Assembly: GCA_029975295.1 (NCBI GenBank) | Contig: JARKPK010000083.1 | Location: forward strand, 1 to 64,000 | Source of the DNA: Thermoguttaceae bacterium | GTDB lineage: Bacteria > Planctomycetota > Planctomycetia > Pirellulales > Thermoguttaceae | DNA length: 64,000 nt | Direction: 5' to 3' | Part shown: positions 8,263 through 17,602 of the stretch, piece after piece | Layout: each line of letters begins with the position of its first letter | How positions within the stretch are numbered: the stretch's first letter is position 1 | Program-made: the position numbers and the translations under genes | The notes under the pieces: model-generated | Database searches by the model: none | Seen by the model: the letters and a program-made list of their open reading frames with translations, nothing else | What the model was told of the DNA's origin: nothing

Positions 8263-10221
8263 ATGCTGCGATTCCTGTCGCTGGTGACGAACAAACCTGC
8301 TTCCTTGCTCTGCGCGGGCCCGACGAACGGAGCGGACGGCCGCTCCCGAGCCGCCCATGCAAGGGGCGTGCCGGCCGGTTGGACGCGGAGCCGCAATGCG
8401 CGCACAGGCATTGCTCCTATTCTCTTGATCGGCGGACTGGTGGGGCTGATGCTTTCGGCCGCCTTCTTGGTCGATTTGGGGCTGTTGGTCGCCCGACGTG
8501 CGCAAATCCAGGCCGAGGCCGACGATGCCGCCGTGGCGCTGGCGTTGGGACGTTCGCCTGCTGAACAAAAGAAGCGACTGGCCCGAACCGAGGGTCGTCT
8601 TGCCGTCGATTCGATCGATCGCGGTCGCTGGGATTCGGCCCAACGGCAATTCGTTCCCAGCGGTTCGCGCGGCGACGCGGTGCGGATATCGCTCCGCGCG
8701 GCCGACAACTCGTGGACCGCGCACACCCTGCTGTTCGGTCGATGGTGGTCGCAGTTCGACTTTTCCGGCAAGGCGGCCGCGGTGGCCCGGGTGGTGCCGC
8801 GCGATCTCTGCTTCGTCGTCGATCTTTCGGGCGCAATGAATGATTTGAGTTCGCCGATGCGGGCATCGGCTGAGTTGAGTTCGCACGACCGCTGCACCGC
8901 GTTGCTCTACGACGATCTCCATCTGGGGAGCTTTCCGGGCGAGGAAGAACGGCTCGGCACGCTCGTGTTCGACGACAATCGGATCGAACCCGGCCGGTCG
9001 GACGATCCGCTGCACACCTTGTCGGCCCCAAATGGACCGCTCAGCCGCCGTGGTATTCCTCCGGCCTATCGGGTGCTGCCTGACGACTCGGCCGACGTGC
9101 GTCAGTCGAAGGCCTACGCAGCCCTGATCGACTTGCAACTGAGCCGCGTGCTGAGGCACGCGCAGCCATCGCCCTCGCTCGATCGGTTCGAGTTTTGGCG
9201 GTCGTATATCGACTACTTGCGGCACGGCGGCCGACTGAGCGAAATCTACGGCGCCGCGCGGCTCGGCCCTGCCGCTCCGTACCATGCTGTCGCTCCGTCC
9301 GGCGTTCAACTGCTCGACAGCTCGCCTGGGCTCCAAACCCCGTGGCCCGTCGGCAATCGCTCTTACGTTCAGTTTCTGCTCGATCTGGGGCGCGATCTGA
9401 AGCCCGACGGCATCGACTACTCGCCGCTTTCCGTGCATCATCCGGCCTGTCCGGCCCATTGGGAGCCCGTGGCGGATCGGCTGCTGAGCTTCCTGCCCCG
9501 CGAGCAACCGATGCATGCCGTGCGACGGGCGTTGGCGGCTGCGTTGATCGAACTCGATCGCCAGAACACCTGGCGCGCAGGCGGAACGGCACAAGATCGG
9601 ACGGCGCTGATCGGATTCGACTGCTTGCACAACGGCGGACCGATTGTCTGGCACGGGCTCGGGTCCGACCTCGCTGCGGCCACGGTCGCTGCCGGCCGCT
9701 TGCAGGCGGCCGGCGACACGCGCGCACCGCGCCCGCTCGACGCCGCACTTCAAACGGCCGCCGAAATGCTGACCAACGAACCCTCCGCAGCCGCGGCCGC
9801 GGCGCGCGAAAAGATCGTCGTGATCATTCTAGCCGGCGAGCCGCAAACGGCGCGGACAAGCGAGAGCTCCGTCGAAGCCTGGGCGGCAGGCAGTCTTTCG
9901 CCGGTCTGGCTCGAAGCGCCGATCGACCACCCGCAACGCGCCGCCCTGGCTCAAGTGGAACGAATGCGTCAACGCGGCTGGAAGGTTGCTGTGGCCAGCG
10001 TCTTGCCCGCGGCCGATCACTTCGCAAATCTGCTTGCGCGAATGGCTGGCCACGAACAGGCGCTGATCGCCGCAACAGAACCTGCCGGCAAGCCAGGGGC
10101 ACTATCCCCGCAGGCGTCGGCCGAGGGAAACCGGTCACTTGGGCCGCTAGAGATCGAACGACGACTCACGGCGATGCTCTTGGAAATCGTCGCGCGGCAA
10201 GAAGCGTTGATCGTTCAATAG
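8263..10221 (+). CDS. TadG-like Flp pilus/VWA-type membrane protein
   Basis: A 652-residue protein with an N-terminal TadE/TadG-like region. A short basic segment precedes a membrane helix at about residues 48-72, followed by LVARRAQIQAEADDAAVALAL, the typical alpha-helical start of TadG-like putative Flp pilus assembly proteins. A von Willebrand A-like domain seems to follow: FVVDLSGAM near residue 186 sits where the metal-site DxSxS motif should be, but it is altered to DxSGxM. The rest is large and lacks other clear motifs. No other tad genes (ATPase, TadB/C, pilin) are nearby. The ATG at 8263 precedes the helix at a sensible distance. It was likely placed in the envelope; function is uncertain. 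Confidence 0.7.
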   Translation: MLRFLSLVTNKPASLLCAGPTNGADGRSRAAHARGVPAGWTRSRNARTGIAPILLIGGLVGLMLSAAFLVDLGLLVARRAQIQAEADDAAVALALGRSPAEQKKRLARTEGRLAVDSIDRGRWDSAQRQFVPSGSRGDAVRISLRAADNSWTAHTLLFGRWWSQFDFSGKAAAVARVVPRDLCFVVDLSGAMNDLSSPMRASAELSSHDRCTALLYDDLHLGSFPGEEERLGTLVFDDNRIEPGRSDDPLHTLSAPNGPLSRRGIPPAYRVLPDDSADVRQSKAYAALIDLQLSRVLRHAQPSPSLDRFEFWRSYIDYLRHGGRLSEIYGAARLGPAAPYHAVAPSGVQLLDSSPGLQTPWPVGNRSYVQFLLDLGRDLKPDGIDYSPLSVHHPACPAHWEPVADRLLSFLPREQPMHAVRRALAAALIELDRQNTWRAGGTAQDRTALIGFDCLHNGGPIVWHGLGSDLAAATVAAGRLQAAGDTRAPRPLDAALQTAAEMLTNEPSAAAAAAREKIVVIILAGEPQTARTSESSVEAWAAGSLSPVWLEAPIDHPQRAALAQVERMRQRGWKVAVASVLPAADHFANLLARMAGHEQALIAATEPAGKPGALSPQASAEGNRSLGPLEIERRLTAMLLEIVARQEALIVQ

Positions 10222-10370
10222 ACCGGCGCGCTTGGCGCCCAACCGAGCCGCACGTTCGAGTTTGCCAACGCGTGCCGGCCCGCGCCTCGCCGGACCGACC
10301 GAACCCACACCGTCGGTAGGCGAGCGGCGACGTTCGGTTGGCGCATGTCGGTCGGCCGAAGCTCATTGCG

Positions 10371-11561
10371 TTATGCCGGCGCGTTTTTTCCGCCACGGTC
10401 CTCCAGTCGGGCGATCAGGGCTTCAAGCTCTAATCGCAATCGGGGGAGAATCTCGTCGTAGGAAAACGCTCCGACCAGTTCGCCCCCGCGCTTGAGATTG
10501 ACCCGCGACGGCCCGCACCAAAGCCCCAAGTCGGCCGAATCCGTTTCGCCCGGCCCGTTGACCCGGCAGCCCATCACGGCAATCGTAATCGGATACGACT
10601 CTGCAAACCGCGCCAGTCGGCGAACCTCTTCAGCCAGGGCGACAAAGGCTTCGTTTTCCACCCGAGCGCAGCTTGGGCAACTGACAATCGCCAGCCGCCC
10701 CAATTCGTCGGGCGGGGGTTCCACTCGGCGCCCGGCCGCGATGTCGTTCAGAATCTTCCGGGCCGCCTCAATCTCTTCGTGCTTGCGGTGCCCGGGCACG
10801 GTGAGCGACACCCGAATCGTGTCGCCAATCCCTTGGGGAATCAGTTCCTGCAACGCCCACTGGGTGCGCAAGACGCCCTCGGGCGGCATGCCCGCCTCCG
10901 TCACTCCCAAGTGAAGCGGCACATCGGGCCGCGCGGCGGCAAAGCGGCGATTGGCCTCGACAACCAGCCGCCAATCGGAGTCTTTCAACGAAACGCAATA
11001 CGGAACGAAGCCCAACCGATCAAGCAACTCGCAATGTTCCCAGGCACTGGCCAGCATCGGGCCCAGCCGATCGTCGAGCGCGAATTTCGCCCTCTGCGCC
11101 GGGTCGATCGAGCCGCAATTCACCCCAACCCGAATCGCACACCGATGCCGCGAAGCCACTTCGGCCAAATAGCGAACCTTGTCGGCCCAGGCAACGTCCG
11201 TCTGATGATGATAGAGATGCCCCGGGTTGTACCGAATCTTGTCCACATGCGGGGCGACGGCCTCGGCCAGCCGATAGTTCTCCTGCAAATCAACTGAAAG
11301 GTTGGCGCTGGTTCGGCTCCGCACCTCGGCCAACGCGGCCGCGTCGGCCCGGGTGTCGGCGGCCACGCGAATAATGTCGGCTCCGGCCCGTTGCAGTGCT
11401 TCGATTTGCGCCACCGTGGCCGACACATCGGTCGTCTTGGTCGCGCACATGCTCTGCACGGCGATCGGGCTGCCGGCGCCGATCGTGATCGACCCGATCG
11501 CTACCGCTCGGGTGGGGTTTCTCGGCCAATCCGCTCGTGCTGCCGTGCTCATCACGTTCAT
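10371..11561 (-). CDS. ispG: 4-hydroxy-3-methylbut-2-en-1-yl diphosphate synthase (IspG/GcpE)
   Basis: Catalyses the penultimate step of the MEP isoprenoid pathway, reducing MEcPP to HMBPP with a [4Fe-4S] cluster in the cytosol. The 396-aa length is normal for the short bacterial form. Motifs include [15 protein letters not shown], the barrel motif [17 protein letters not shown], and KIRYNPGHL. Cluster ligands are in SCPSCARVE (two Cys), [11 protein letters not shown] (Cys and the ligand Glu). The ATG at 11561 is followed by a second Met three codons later. A strong hairpin lies directly upstream (11586-11631), suggesting leader-based control. No other MEP gene is in the window. Confidence 0.97.
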   Translation of the reverse strand: MNVMSTAARADWPRNPTRAVAIGSITIGAGSPIAVQSMCATKTTDVSATVAQIEALQRAGADIIRVAADTRADAAALAEVRSRTSANLSVDLQENYRLAEAVAPHVDKIRYNPGHLYHHQTDVAWADKVRYLAEVASRHRCAIRVGVNCGSIDPAQRAKFALDDRLGPMLASAWEHCELLDRLGFVPYCVSLKDSDWRLVVEANRRFAAARPDVPLHLGVTEAGMPPEGVLRTQWALQELIPQGIGDTIRVSLTVPGHRKHEEIEAARKILNDIAAGRRVEPPPDELGRLAIVSCPSCARVENEAFVALAEEVRRLARFAESYPITIAVMGCRVNGPGETDSADLGLWCGPSRVNLKRGGELVGAFSYDEILPRLRLELEALIARLEDRGGKNAPA

Positions 11562-11585
11562 TGTGCCGAAACGGCTTGGCGGTAC

Positions 11586-11631
11586 AAGTCGTTGGGGTTG
11601 CAGATTCCGGCTGGAGAATCTGCACCGACTT
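11586..11631 (-). promoter_or_regulatory. Nested hairpin in the ispG leader
   Basis: Inner arms TGCAGATTC (11599-11607) and GAATCTGCA (11616-11624) pair over 9 bp with an 8-nt loop. Outer arms AAGTCG (11586-11591) and CGACTT (11626-11631) add 6 bp. The structure ends 25 nt upstream of the ispG start, where a leader hairpin could affect translation. It could also belong to the plus strand, upstream of the lipoprotein gene at 11843. No T-run follows on either strand, so it is not a simple terminator. Confidence 0.5.
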
Positions 11632-11842
11632 TGCCGATAAAGTGGACACTAAGGGTTATTCCCTGCGTATCAACTGCTATGCCAGGGCCAGAGGGCCAAC
11701 GTCGGGATTCGACCGAGCCGCACCGGAATCGGCCGAACAGTCTCCGCGCGAAGCCAACTGCCCGATCGAGGGAAATTGACACCGCTCGACCGTTCAATCA
11801 GGAAATGTGGGAAAGATAGGGCTTTTACGGGAGCCTCGTTGC

Positions 11843-12904
11843 GTGAGTAGGGCCACGGCTGTGTTTCTGCTGATTGTGCTTGCCTCGGGCGGCGGTTGTT
11901 CGTTGTTGCCCGAAATCTCGCACCAGCCGACGTACCACAACCCCTTTCCCCAACTCTCGAAGGTGGCCGTAGCCCCGTTCTTCAACCTCAGTGGCGAAGC
12001 CACCTTAGACGGTCGGCGTGTCGCCCAAGCCTACTTCCACGAACTGCAAAGCGTGCCCGGTTTCGAAGTGGTGCCGGTTCATGTCGTTGAGACAGCCATG
12101 CGCGACTACCGCATCGAGCTTCGCGGGGCGGAAGACGCCCGACGGCTGGCGCAAATCCTCGAAGTCGACGCAATTCTCATCGGGGCAGTCACCGATTACT
12201 CGCCCTATTATCCGCCGCGGATGTCGATGCAAGTCGAGTGGTATGCAGCTAATCCGAACTTCCACGCCATACCGCCGGGCTACGGTCTGCCTTGGGGCAC
12301 GACGGAAGAAGACCAGATACCCGGCCCACTGATCTTCGAGGCGGAGTTTGCGCTGGCGAAGGCCCAAATGAAGACGCAAACCCCTTCGTATGAGCGACTT
12401 CCCGTTCAGCTTCCTGCGCCCGAGCCACCCAAAGAAGACCCCAAGGCGCTGCCCAATCGTCCGGCAGGGCCCAATGTTCCGGGCATTGAAGAGCCCAATC
12501 ACTGGCGCGACACCACGTCTGCCGACGGCGCGGTTCGCCCAGCAGGTCATCAACAGGTCGTTGGCGACGAGGCCATCGAACCGGGCCTGCCGCCCGACTG
12601 GCCCGACCCGCGGGGATTTATACCCCCTCCGCCGATGAAGCGTCCGCCCAGGGGCCAGCCGACCAATGAACCGGTCATCAAACACACCAAGGCGTATCAC
12701 GGACACGATTCCGATTTCACCGAGGCCCTTTCCAGCTACTACTACTTCCGCAACGACGCGCGGTTTGGCGGCTGGCAAAGCTATTTGCAACGCAGCGACG
12801 ATTTCGTGCGATTTTGCTGTCACATGCACATCGCCGAAACCCTGACGGCCCGAGGCGGCGCCGGCCAAACTAGAGTGGTTTGGCGCTGGCCCACTGTCCG
12901 ATAA
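11843..12904 (+). CDS. Lipoprotein of unknown function with LpoB/TolB-like N-domain pattern
   Basis: A 353-residue predicted lipoprotein. From the GTG at 11843 the signal is MSRATAVFLLIVLASGGGC, with the acceptor Cys at residue 19. CGGGAG at 11828-11833 is a good ribosome site and decides this start over the in-frame GTG at 11807. Residues 35-110 (KVAVAPFFNLSGEATLDG, then DAILIGAVTDYSPYYPP) follow the pattern of outer-membrane lipoproteins of the LpoB/CsgG-like fold, which begin with a strand and then an N-S-G turn. The middle (about 170-280) is Pro-rich and probably extended. The C-terminus has an FGGWQSYLQRSDDFVRFCC segment. Function is not assigned. Confidence 0.75.
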   Translation: MSRATAVFLLIVLASGGGCSLLPEISHQPTYHNPFPQLSKVAVAPFFNLSGEATLDGRRVAQAYFHELQSVPGFEVVPVHVVETAMRDYRIELRGAEDARRLAQILEVDAILIGAVTDYSPYYPPRMSMQVEWYAANPNFHAIPPGYGLPWGTTEEDQIPGPLIFEAEFALAKAQMKTQTPSYERLPVQLPAPEPPKEDPKALPNRPAGPNVPGIEEPNHWRDTTSADGAVRPAGHQQVVGDEAIEPGLPPDWPDPRGFIPPPPMKRPPRGQPTNEPVIKHTKAYHGHDSDFTEALSSYYYFRNDARFGGWQSYLQRSDDFVRFCCHMHIAETLTARGGAGQTRVVWRWPTVR

Positions 12905-13010
12905 GAACAATGGGTGATGTCGCGTGCCGGGCTGATTCACCCCCCCTCGAACGTCATGGATGAGACCGGCCGAGCCGGCTCGGGCTGCTGTCGCAAGGAG
13001 ATGCCCTGCC

Positions 13011-13262
13011 GTGAATCAAGAGATCAACGTGCTCGCACTGATCAAGGGCAACGAGCGCTACGTCTTCCTCTACGACGACGCCAGCCGCGCCGAAACGCTG
13101 CGCACGCTGGGCCGATTTGCGTCGAACCCCGAACTCAGCTTCACTTGGTACGACGCCGCCGTGCTGAGCCAGAAAATTCGTCAAGAGTCGCAACGTCACC
13201 TGAGGCAGTCGCGATTCGGCATGGCCCTGCCCGCCGACACGGAATCGGACGACGCCGCTTAG
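13011..13262 (+). CDS. Small conserved-looking hypothetical protein (83 aa)
   Basis: An 83-residue cytosolic protein without signal or membrane segment. It begins VNQEINVLALIKGNERYVFLYDD and has a central SNPELSFTWYDAAVLSQKIR, a balanced globular composition unlike the Arg/Ala/Pro-rich noise frames in this DNA. The GTG at 13011 has AAGGAG at 12995-13000. An in-frame ATG at 12960 would add an Arg/Ala tail that looks non-coding. An inverted repeat, GTCGGCC/GGCCGAC, lies immediately after the stop (13263-13285). It lies 231 bp before the recombinase gene. Function is unknown. Confidence 0.72.
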   Translation: MNQEINVLALIKGNERYVFLYDDASRAETLRTLGRFASNPELSFTWYDAAVLSQKIRQESQRHLRQSRFGMALPADTESDDAA

Positions 13263-13285
13263 GTCGGCCGCCTCAACGGGCCGAC
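13263..13285 (+). terminator. Hairpin after the small hypothetical gene
   Basis: GTCGGCC (13263-13269) and GGCCGAC (13279-13285) form a 7-bp stem directly after the stop codon. There is no T-run, so this may be an RNA 3' end stabiliser or a weak terminator. Confidence 0.35.
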
Positions 13286-13493
13286 TCTCCCGGCCTTGCA
13301 CCCCGCCCGCAACACAACACGCCCCGTACGCGATCACCCGCCTGCAACGCCCGCCCGCTTCCAACCGTTCTCGCTCGATGGTTGAATCCAAACGGTTCAC
13401 CATTACCAACCGACACTCAACAGGCGGCAAAACAATCAGCTTTGCAGCGGTCGCGACGGTTCGACCAACCGCCTTGTCGCCGATTTACCGCGC

Positions 13494-14420
13494 ATGCACT
13501 CGGCCATTGATCGATTCCTGAACTACTTGCGCGTCGAGCGCAACGCGTCCGAGCTCACCATCAAGAGCTATCGCGAAGACTTGTTGGCGCTGGCCGGCTG
13601 GCTGAACGAATCGCTTGGCCAGTCGCCCGAGCCCGGCGCGGTGACCCCCGTCGAGCTGCGCGCCTATGTGGCCGCTCTCCACGAAGCCGGCTACGCGAAA
13701 AGCAGCATCGCCCGACGTTTGGCGTCGCTGCGCAGCTTCTACCGTTTCGGCCAGCGCGAAGGATGGACCACGGACAATCCGGCCAAGCCGCTCCGCACGC
13801 CGCGCAAGTCGCGCAATTTGCCCCACGTCCTTTCGGTCGAAGAGATCGGCCGCCTGCTCGACGCGCCCAAGGCCAACGAGCCGCTGGGCCTCCGTGATCG
13901 GGCCATCCTCGAAACGATGTACTCCGCCGGGCTGCGCATCGCCGAAACAGTCGGCCTGTGTGACGGCGACCTCGACTTCGACGCCGGAATCGTTCGCGTC
14001 CGCGGCAAAGGCAAACGCGAACGCCTCGCTCCGTTGGGTTCCTACGCCGTTGCGGCCTTGCAGCGATGGCTCGCCGTTCGCCGGCTGAGCGCTCGAATCG
14101 CCCCCGGCCCCGAGGCGCCGGTGTTCGTCAATCGATTTGGCAAGCGGCTCACCACGCGCAGCGTTGCGCGCATGCTCGAGAAACACCTGAAGGTGGCCGG
14201 CCTCGATCGTCGCACCACGCCGCACTCGTTGCGGCATAGCTTCGCCACGCATCTGCTCGACCGCGGAGCCGACATCCGCAGCGTGCAGGAACTGCTCGGA
14301 CACAAAAGCCTAGTCACCACGCAAATCTACACCCACGTGAGCACCTCTACGTTGCGCGCAATCTACCAGCGTGCGCACCCGCGGGCCGAGGGAAAGCGGA
14401 ATCGCCCGGAAGACAACTAG
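13494..14420 (+). CDS. xerC: Tyrosine site-specific recombinase, XerC/XerD type
   Basis: A 308-residue integrase-family recombinase of the size and layout of the chromosome dimer resolution enzymes XerC and XerD, which act at dif. The N-terminal SAM-like core-binding domain spans about residues 1-90, and the catalytic domain about 105-300. The catalytic set is visible: Arg in SAGLRIAE (near 148), Lys in GKGKRE, His-x-x-Arg in HSLRHSFATHLL (near 244-247), His in LLGHKS (near 269) and the nucleophile Tyr in QIYTHV (near 278). XerC and XerD cannot be separated from sequence alone. No prophage or integron features flank it, which supports a housekeeping role. It is convergent with the LuxR-type regulator gene. 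Confidence 0.92.
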   Translation: MHSAIDRFLNYLRVERNASELTIKSYREDLLALAGWLNESLGQSPEPGAVTPVELRAYVAALHEAGYAKSSIARRLASLRSFYRFGQREGWTTDNPAKPLRTPRKSRNLPHVLSVEEIGRLLDAPKANEPLGLRDRAILETMYSAGLRIAETVGLCDGDLDFDAGIVRVRGKGKRERLAPLGSYAVAALQRWLAVRRLSARIAPGPEAPVFVNRFGKRLTTRSVARMLEKHLKVAGLDRRTTPHSLRHSFATHLLDRGADIRSVQELLGHKSLVTTQIYTHVSTSTLRAIYQRAHPRAEGKRNRPEDN

Positions 14421-14527
14421 AACCAAAGCGGGCGGCAGCACGCAACGCGCCGTCAGGAACAGCGCCGCGCCGAGGACGAGCTTCTTGTCATCCAAGAGCG
14501 GACGGAAAAAACCGCCCGGTGCAAAGC

Positions 14528-15160
14528 CTAAACCAGCCCCTTGCGCACCGCCCAAACGGCCGCTTGCGTGCGATCGGTCACGGCGATCTTCCGCAGAATG
14601 TTCTGAACGTGCTCTTTCACCGTCTCGACGCTAATGCCCAGCGAACGCCCGATCTCTTTGTTGCTCAATCCCAGAGCAACGTGCTTGAGCACCTGAGTTT
14701 CGCGCTGGGTCAAGGGCACCTCGTCGTCTTCGATCGCCTGCTTCACCTTCATGGCGTTGGCCACGCGCTTCAACTCGCCGGAGTGATACGGGCTTTCGCC
14801 CGCGGCCGCCGCCTTGATCACGCCCAGCAGATCGTCGCGACTGGAACCCTTGAGCACGTAGTCGGTGGCGCCCGAGGCAACTGCGCGGGCGATGTACGTG
14901 GGGTTGTCGTACGTTGAGAGTATCACCACTTTGGCCGAGGGAACCTTGGCGCGAATCTTGTCGAGCGCTTGCAGGCCGTCGCCGTCGGGCATGCGGATAT
15001 CTAGCAGGATCACATCGGGCTTGAGTTTGATTGCTTGCTTGAGGGCCTCTTTGCCGCTGGCCGCTTCGCCGACGACCTCGATGCCGGTTTCAGAAAGCAG
15101 GGCGGTCAGGCCGGAACGAATCACCTCATGATCGTCGCAAATCAACACTCGAATTCCCAT
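14528..15160 (-). CDS. NarL/FixJ-family response regulator
   Basis: A 210-residue two-component response regulator with an N-terminal receiver domain (about 1-120) and a C-terminal LuxR-type HTH (about 145-205). The acidic pair is in ICDDHE, the phosphoacceptor Asp is in VILLDIRMPDGDG, the conserved Thr/Ser is in VILSTYD, and the Lys is in YVLKGSS. The HTH contains LTQRETQVLKHVALGLSNKEIGRSLGISVETVKEHVQNILRK. No sensor kinase is adjacent, so its partner must be encoded elsewhere. It probably acts as a DNA-binding activator. The start ATG at 15160 gives the normal N-terminus. Confidence 0.95.
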   Translation of the reverse strand: MGIRVLICDDHEVIRSGLTALLSETGIEVVGEAASGKEALKQAIKLKPDVILLDIRMPDGDGLQALDKIRAKVPSAKVVILSTYDNPTYIARAVASGATDYVLKGSSRDDLLGVIKAAAAGESPYHSGELKRVANAMKVKQAIEDDEVPLTQRETQVLKHVALGLSNKEIGRSLGISVETVKEHVQNILRKIAVTDRTQAAVWAVRKGLV

Positions 15161-15833
15161 GACAACGCACTCCGCCGCGGCCGGCCGCGAACAAGAAGAA
15201 CCCAGTTACCGGAGAAGCCGTCCCCGCGAGCAGCCTCGCAATCCCCGTCTCACAGCGACGACCGAAACGGCGCGCTCAACCGCCCGTAAACGACCGAACT
15301 GATTTCACGAATCGCCCGAAGATTTTTCTGTTAGGCGATCATGCGCAAATCGCCCGTGGCGGCCTCGTCCCCCCCGTTGCCCGGCACTGCCGACCAACAC
15401 ACTCCCCCCTTTGATCCGCCGCGCCTCGAAGCGCACGACTTCTCCAAATTGTGCCGCGCCACGGGCGGAATCACCAGCGGCCCCCCCCAAACGCCCTAGC
15501 GTCGGCCGCATGCACGCGCAACTTTCTTTATGAATTAAGATAACCCCCCAAGCATGGAGAGTCAACGAAGAGGGGCCTCGTGAAGAATAGGCCGACAAGT
15601 CGGGACGCTCGAAGCTCATGTTGTTAACCACATCCCAACAGAGGCATAGCCTTGGCTATCGTTGGCCCCCACTGCCGTCGTTAGCCGCGGAAGTTCCGGT
15701 GCAACGCGCGCAATCGATCGAAGCTGCCCGAGGCCAAAGCGCGATCAGCCGGCACGATTTCCGCAGGTTGCCGCGGGGCGACTTGTAACGTAGATATTTC
15801 ACGACGCCCTTTGATGTTCCGCGAGCAACACTG
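15161..15833. other. Divergent intergenic region between two regulators
   Basis: This 673-bp spacer separates two regulator genes read outward. An AT-rich island is present around 15520-15545. A palindrome ATAGCC-TT-GGCTAT lies at 15646-15659, about 175 bp before the sigma-54 regulator, and could be an operator. No gene is supported. Confidence 0.4.
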
Positions 15834-17219
15834 ATGAAAACCCAAACCACTCTGTTGTTGGTTGACGACGACCGCCATGTTCTGGCCTCGATGGCCGATT
15901 GGCTTCGTGAGCAAGGCTATGCGACCGACACGGCATCGAACCTGGCCGACGGCAAGGCGGCCGTTGACCGCAAGAACTACGATGTCGCATTGGTCGATAT
16001 TCGGCTGGGCGAACACGACGGGTTCGAGTTGCTCGCTCATTGCCGTAGAGTTCGTCCCACGACCAGCGTGATCATGATCACCGGCTACGGCACGGTCGAA
16101 TCGGCCGTCGAGGCGATTCGCCTCGGCGCGTTCGATTTCCTCACCAAGCCGTTGATCGACGAAGAGTTGAAGATGGCCATCGAGCGCGCGCAAAGCCAGC
16201 GGCGCGTCATCGAGGAGAACCGCACTCTGAAGCAGCAGCTCGATCTCCGCTACGGCATGGAGAACGTGATCGGGCGCGACCACCGCATGCTGCGCATTTA
16301 CGATATGATCGACAGCGTGGCCGACACCCGCGCCACGGTGCTCATCACCGGTGAAAGCGGCACGGGCAAGTCGATGATCGCCCGAGCCATCCATCGGCGC
16401 AGCGGCCGCCGCGACAAAGCCTTCGTGGAAGTGGCCTGCGGCGCGTTGCCCGAAACGCTGTTGGAAAGCGAACTGTTCGGCCATGTGGCCGGCGCGTTCA
16501 CCGGAGCGGTCGGCGAAAAGATGGGCAAATTCCTTCAGGCCGACGGCGGCACGATCTTCCTCGACGAGATCGGCACGGCCAGTCCCGGCTTTCAAGTCAA
16601 GTTGCTGCGGGTGCTGCAAGACCTGGAATTCGAGCCGGTGGGCGGCACCAAAACCTATCGCATCGACACGCGCGTAATCTTGGCCACCAACGAAGACCTG
16701 GCGCAGAAGACCGCCGAAGGCCGATTTCGCCAAGACCTGTACTTCCGCATCAACGTGATCAACATCGAACTGCCGCCGCTGCGCGAACGGATTTCGGACA
16801 TCCCGCTGTTGGCCGAGCATTTCCTGCAACGCGTGACCGGCGAGACGGGCCGCAAGATCGAAGGCTTTTCGCCCGATGCCCTGACCGCCTTGCAACGCTA
16901 CCGCTGGCCCGGCAACGTCCGTGAGCTGCAAAACGTGATCGAGCGCGCCGTGCTGCTCGGGCGCGGCCCGAGAATCGTGCCCGAGGATTTCCCGCCCAAT
17001 GTCTTGACGGCGGCCCCGGTTGCTCTTGATACTACGGCCGGTTGCCTGAAAGACGCCCTTTCGGCGCCGGAACGGCAGATCATCCTGGAAGTGCTCGAAG
17101 CTCACCATTGGAATCGCCAAGCCACGGCCGCCGCGTTGGGCATCAATCGCACAACGCTTTACAAGAAGATGAAGCGGCTGGGCCTGGAAGAACCTCGCGG
17201 CGCCGCCGCTCGTTGCTAA
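15834..17219 (+). CDS. NtrC-family sigma-54-dependent response regulator
   Basis: A 461-residue activator with receiver (about 1-120), AAA+ (about 140-380) and Fis-type HTH (about 415-455) domains. The receiver shows LLVDDDRH, the phosphoacceptor in [13 protein letters not shown] and [25 protein letters not shown]. The AAA+ domain has Walker A GESGTGKS, the sigma-54 contact loop GAFTGA, Walker [11 protein letters not shown] and the arginine-finger region [11 protein letters not shown]. The C-terminus [16 protein letters not shown] is a Fis-like HTH. It would remodel RNA polymerase-sigma54 at -24/-12 promoters when phosphorylated. Its cognate kinase is not in the window. Confidence 0.97.
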   Translation: MKTQTTLLLVDDDRHVLASMADWLREQGYATDTASNLADGKAAVDRKNYDVALVDIRLGEHDGFELLAHCRRVRPTTSVIMITGYGTVESAVEAIRLGAFDFLTKPLIDEELKMAIERAQSQRRVIEENRTLKQQLDLRYGMENVIGRDHRMLRIYDMIDSVADTRATVLITGESGTGKSMIARAIHRRSGRRDKAFVEVACGALPETLLESELFGHVAGAFTGAVGEKMGKFLQADGGTIFLDEIGTASPGFQVKLLRVLQDLEFEPVGGTKTYRIDTRVILATNEDLAQKTAEGRFRQDLYFRINVINIELPPLRERISDIPLLAEHFLQRVTGETGRKIEGFSPDALTALQRYRWPGNVRELQNVIERAVLLGRGPRIVPEDFPPNVLTAAPVALDTTAGCLKDALSAPERQIILEVLEAHHWNRQATAAALGINRTTLYKKMKRLGLEEPRGAAARC

Positions 17220-17602
17220 GGCCGCACGGCTGGGCGCTCGTTAGCCCCGAAGCGATCGCCGCCGCCAGCGCGACAAGCGGCCGGGGCGCCAGCGGCGCGG
17301 GTCCGCGATTCTGTTCCGAGCGTTGAGCCCTTCCCGGTGCGTGGGCCATTTCGCGCGCAATCCGATCGGACGATCTTCGGGGCGCCGCGAAAGACAGAAC
17401 TCGATTCGGTCATCGGCATGCAAACCGCCCGAATGGCTCCGCCTGCAAACGGCCTCCTTTCTTGCGCAGCCCCGTTCCGCGATGCAACGGCGTTGGACGG
17501 ACCTTTTTAGAACGACCGGCCTTGCGCCGGTCGCCCCCGTTGCATCGCGTGCCTGAAAGCATCGCCGCAACAGAGTTTTTCTCATCGATCGGAGGATCAG
17601 TG
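17220..17602. other. Intergenic region with a nested inverted-repeat structure
   Basis: No gene is supported in this 383-bp spacer. It contains the structured element at 17478-17549, described separately, and the ribosome site GGAGG at 17591-17595 for the next gene. Confidence 0.6.
17478..17549 (+). promoter_or_regulatory. 72-nt nested stem structure (candidate leader RNA)
   Basis: Outer arms CGCGATGCAACGG (17478-17490) and CCGTTGCATCGCG (17537-17549) are perfectly complementary over 13 bp. Inside them an 8-bp hairpin, CGACCGGC-CTTGC-GCCGGTCG, spans 17513-17533. The unpaired side is 22 nt (with CTTTTT) on the left and 3 nt on the right. It ends 53 nt before the ATG of the isochorismatase-ThuA gene. 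No T-run follows, so it is unlikely to be a plain terminator. It could be a cis-regulatory RNA, a small RNA or a small palindromic element. I do not recognise it as a known riboswitch. Confidence 0.55.

Noticed and set aside
13494-14420. Recombinase as sign of a mobile element or integron
   Set aside because: No attachment site, cassette or phage gene is next to it; length and motifs fit the housekeeping Xer proteins.
15681-17120. 479-codon minus-strand frame opposite the NtrC-type regulator
   Set aside because: Antisense shadow; the plus-strand gene has all three domains intact.
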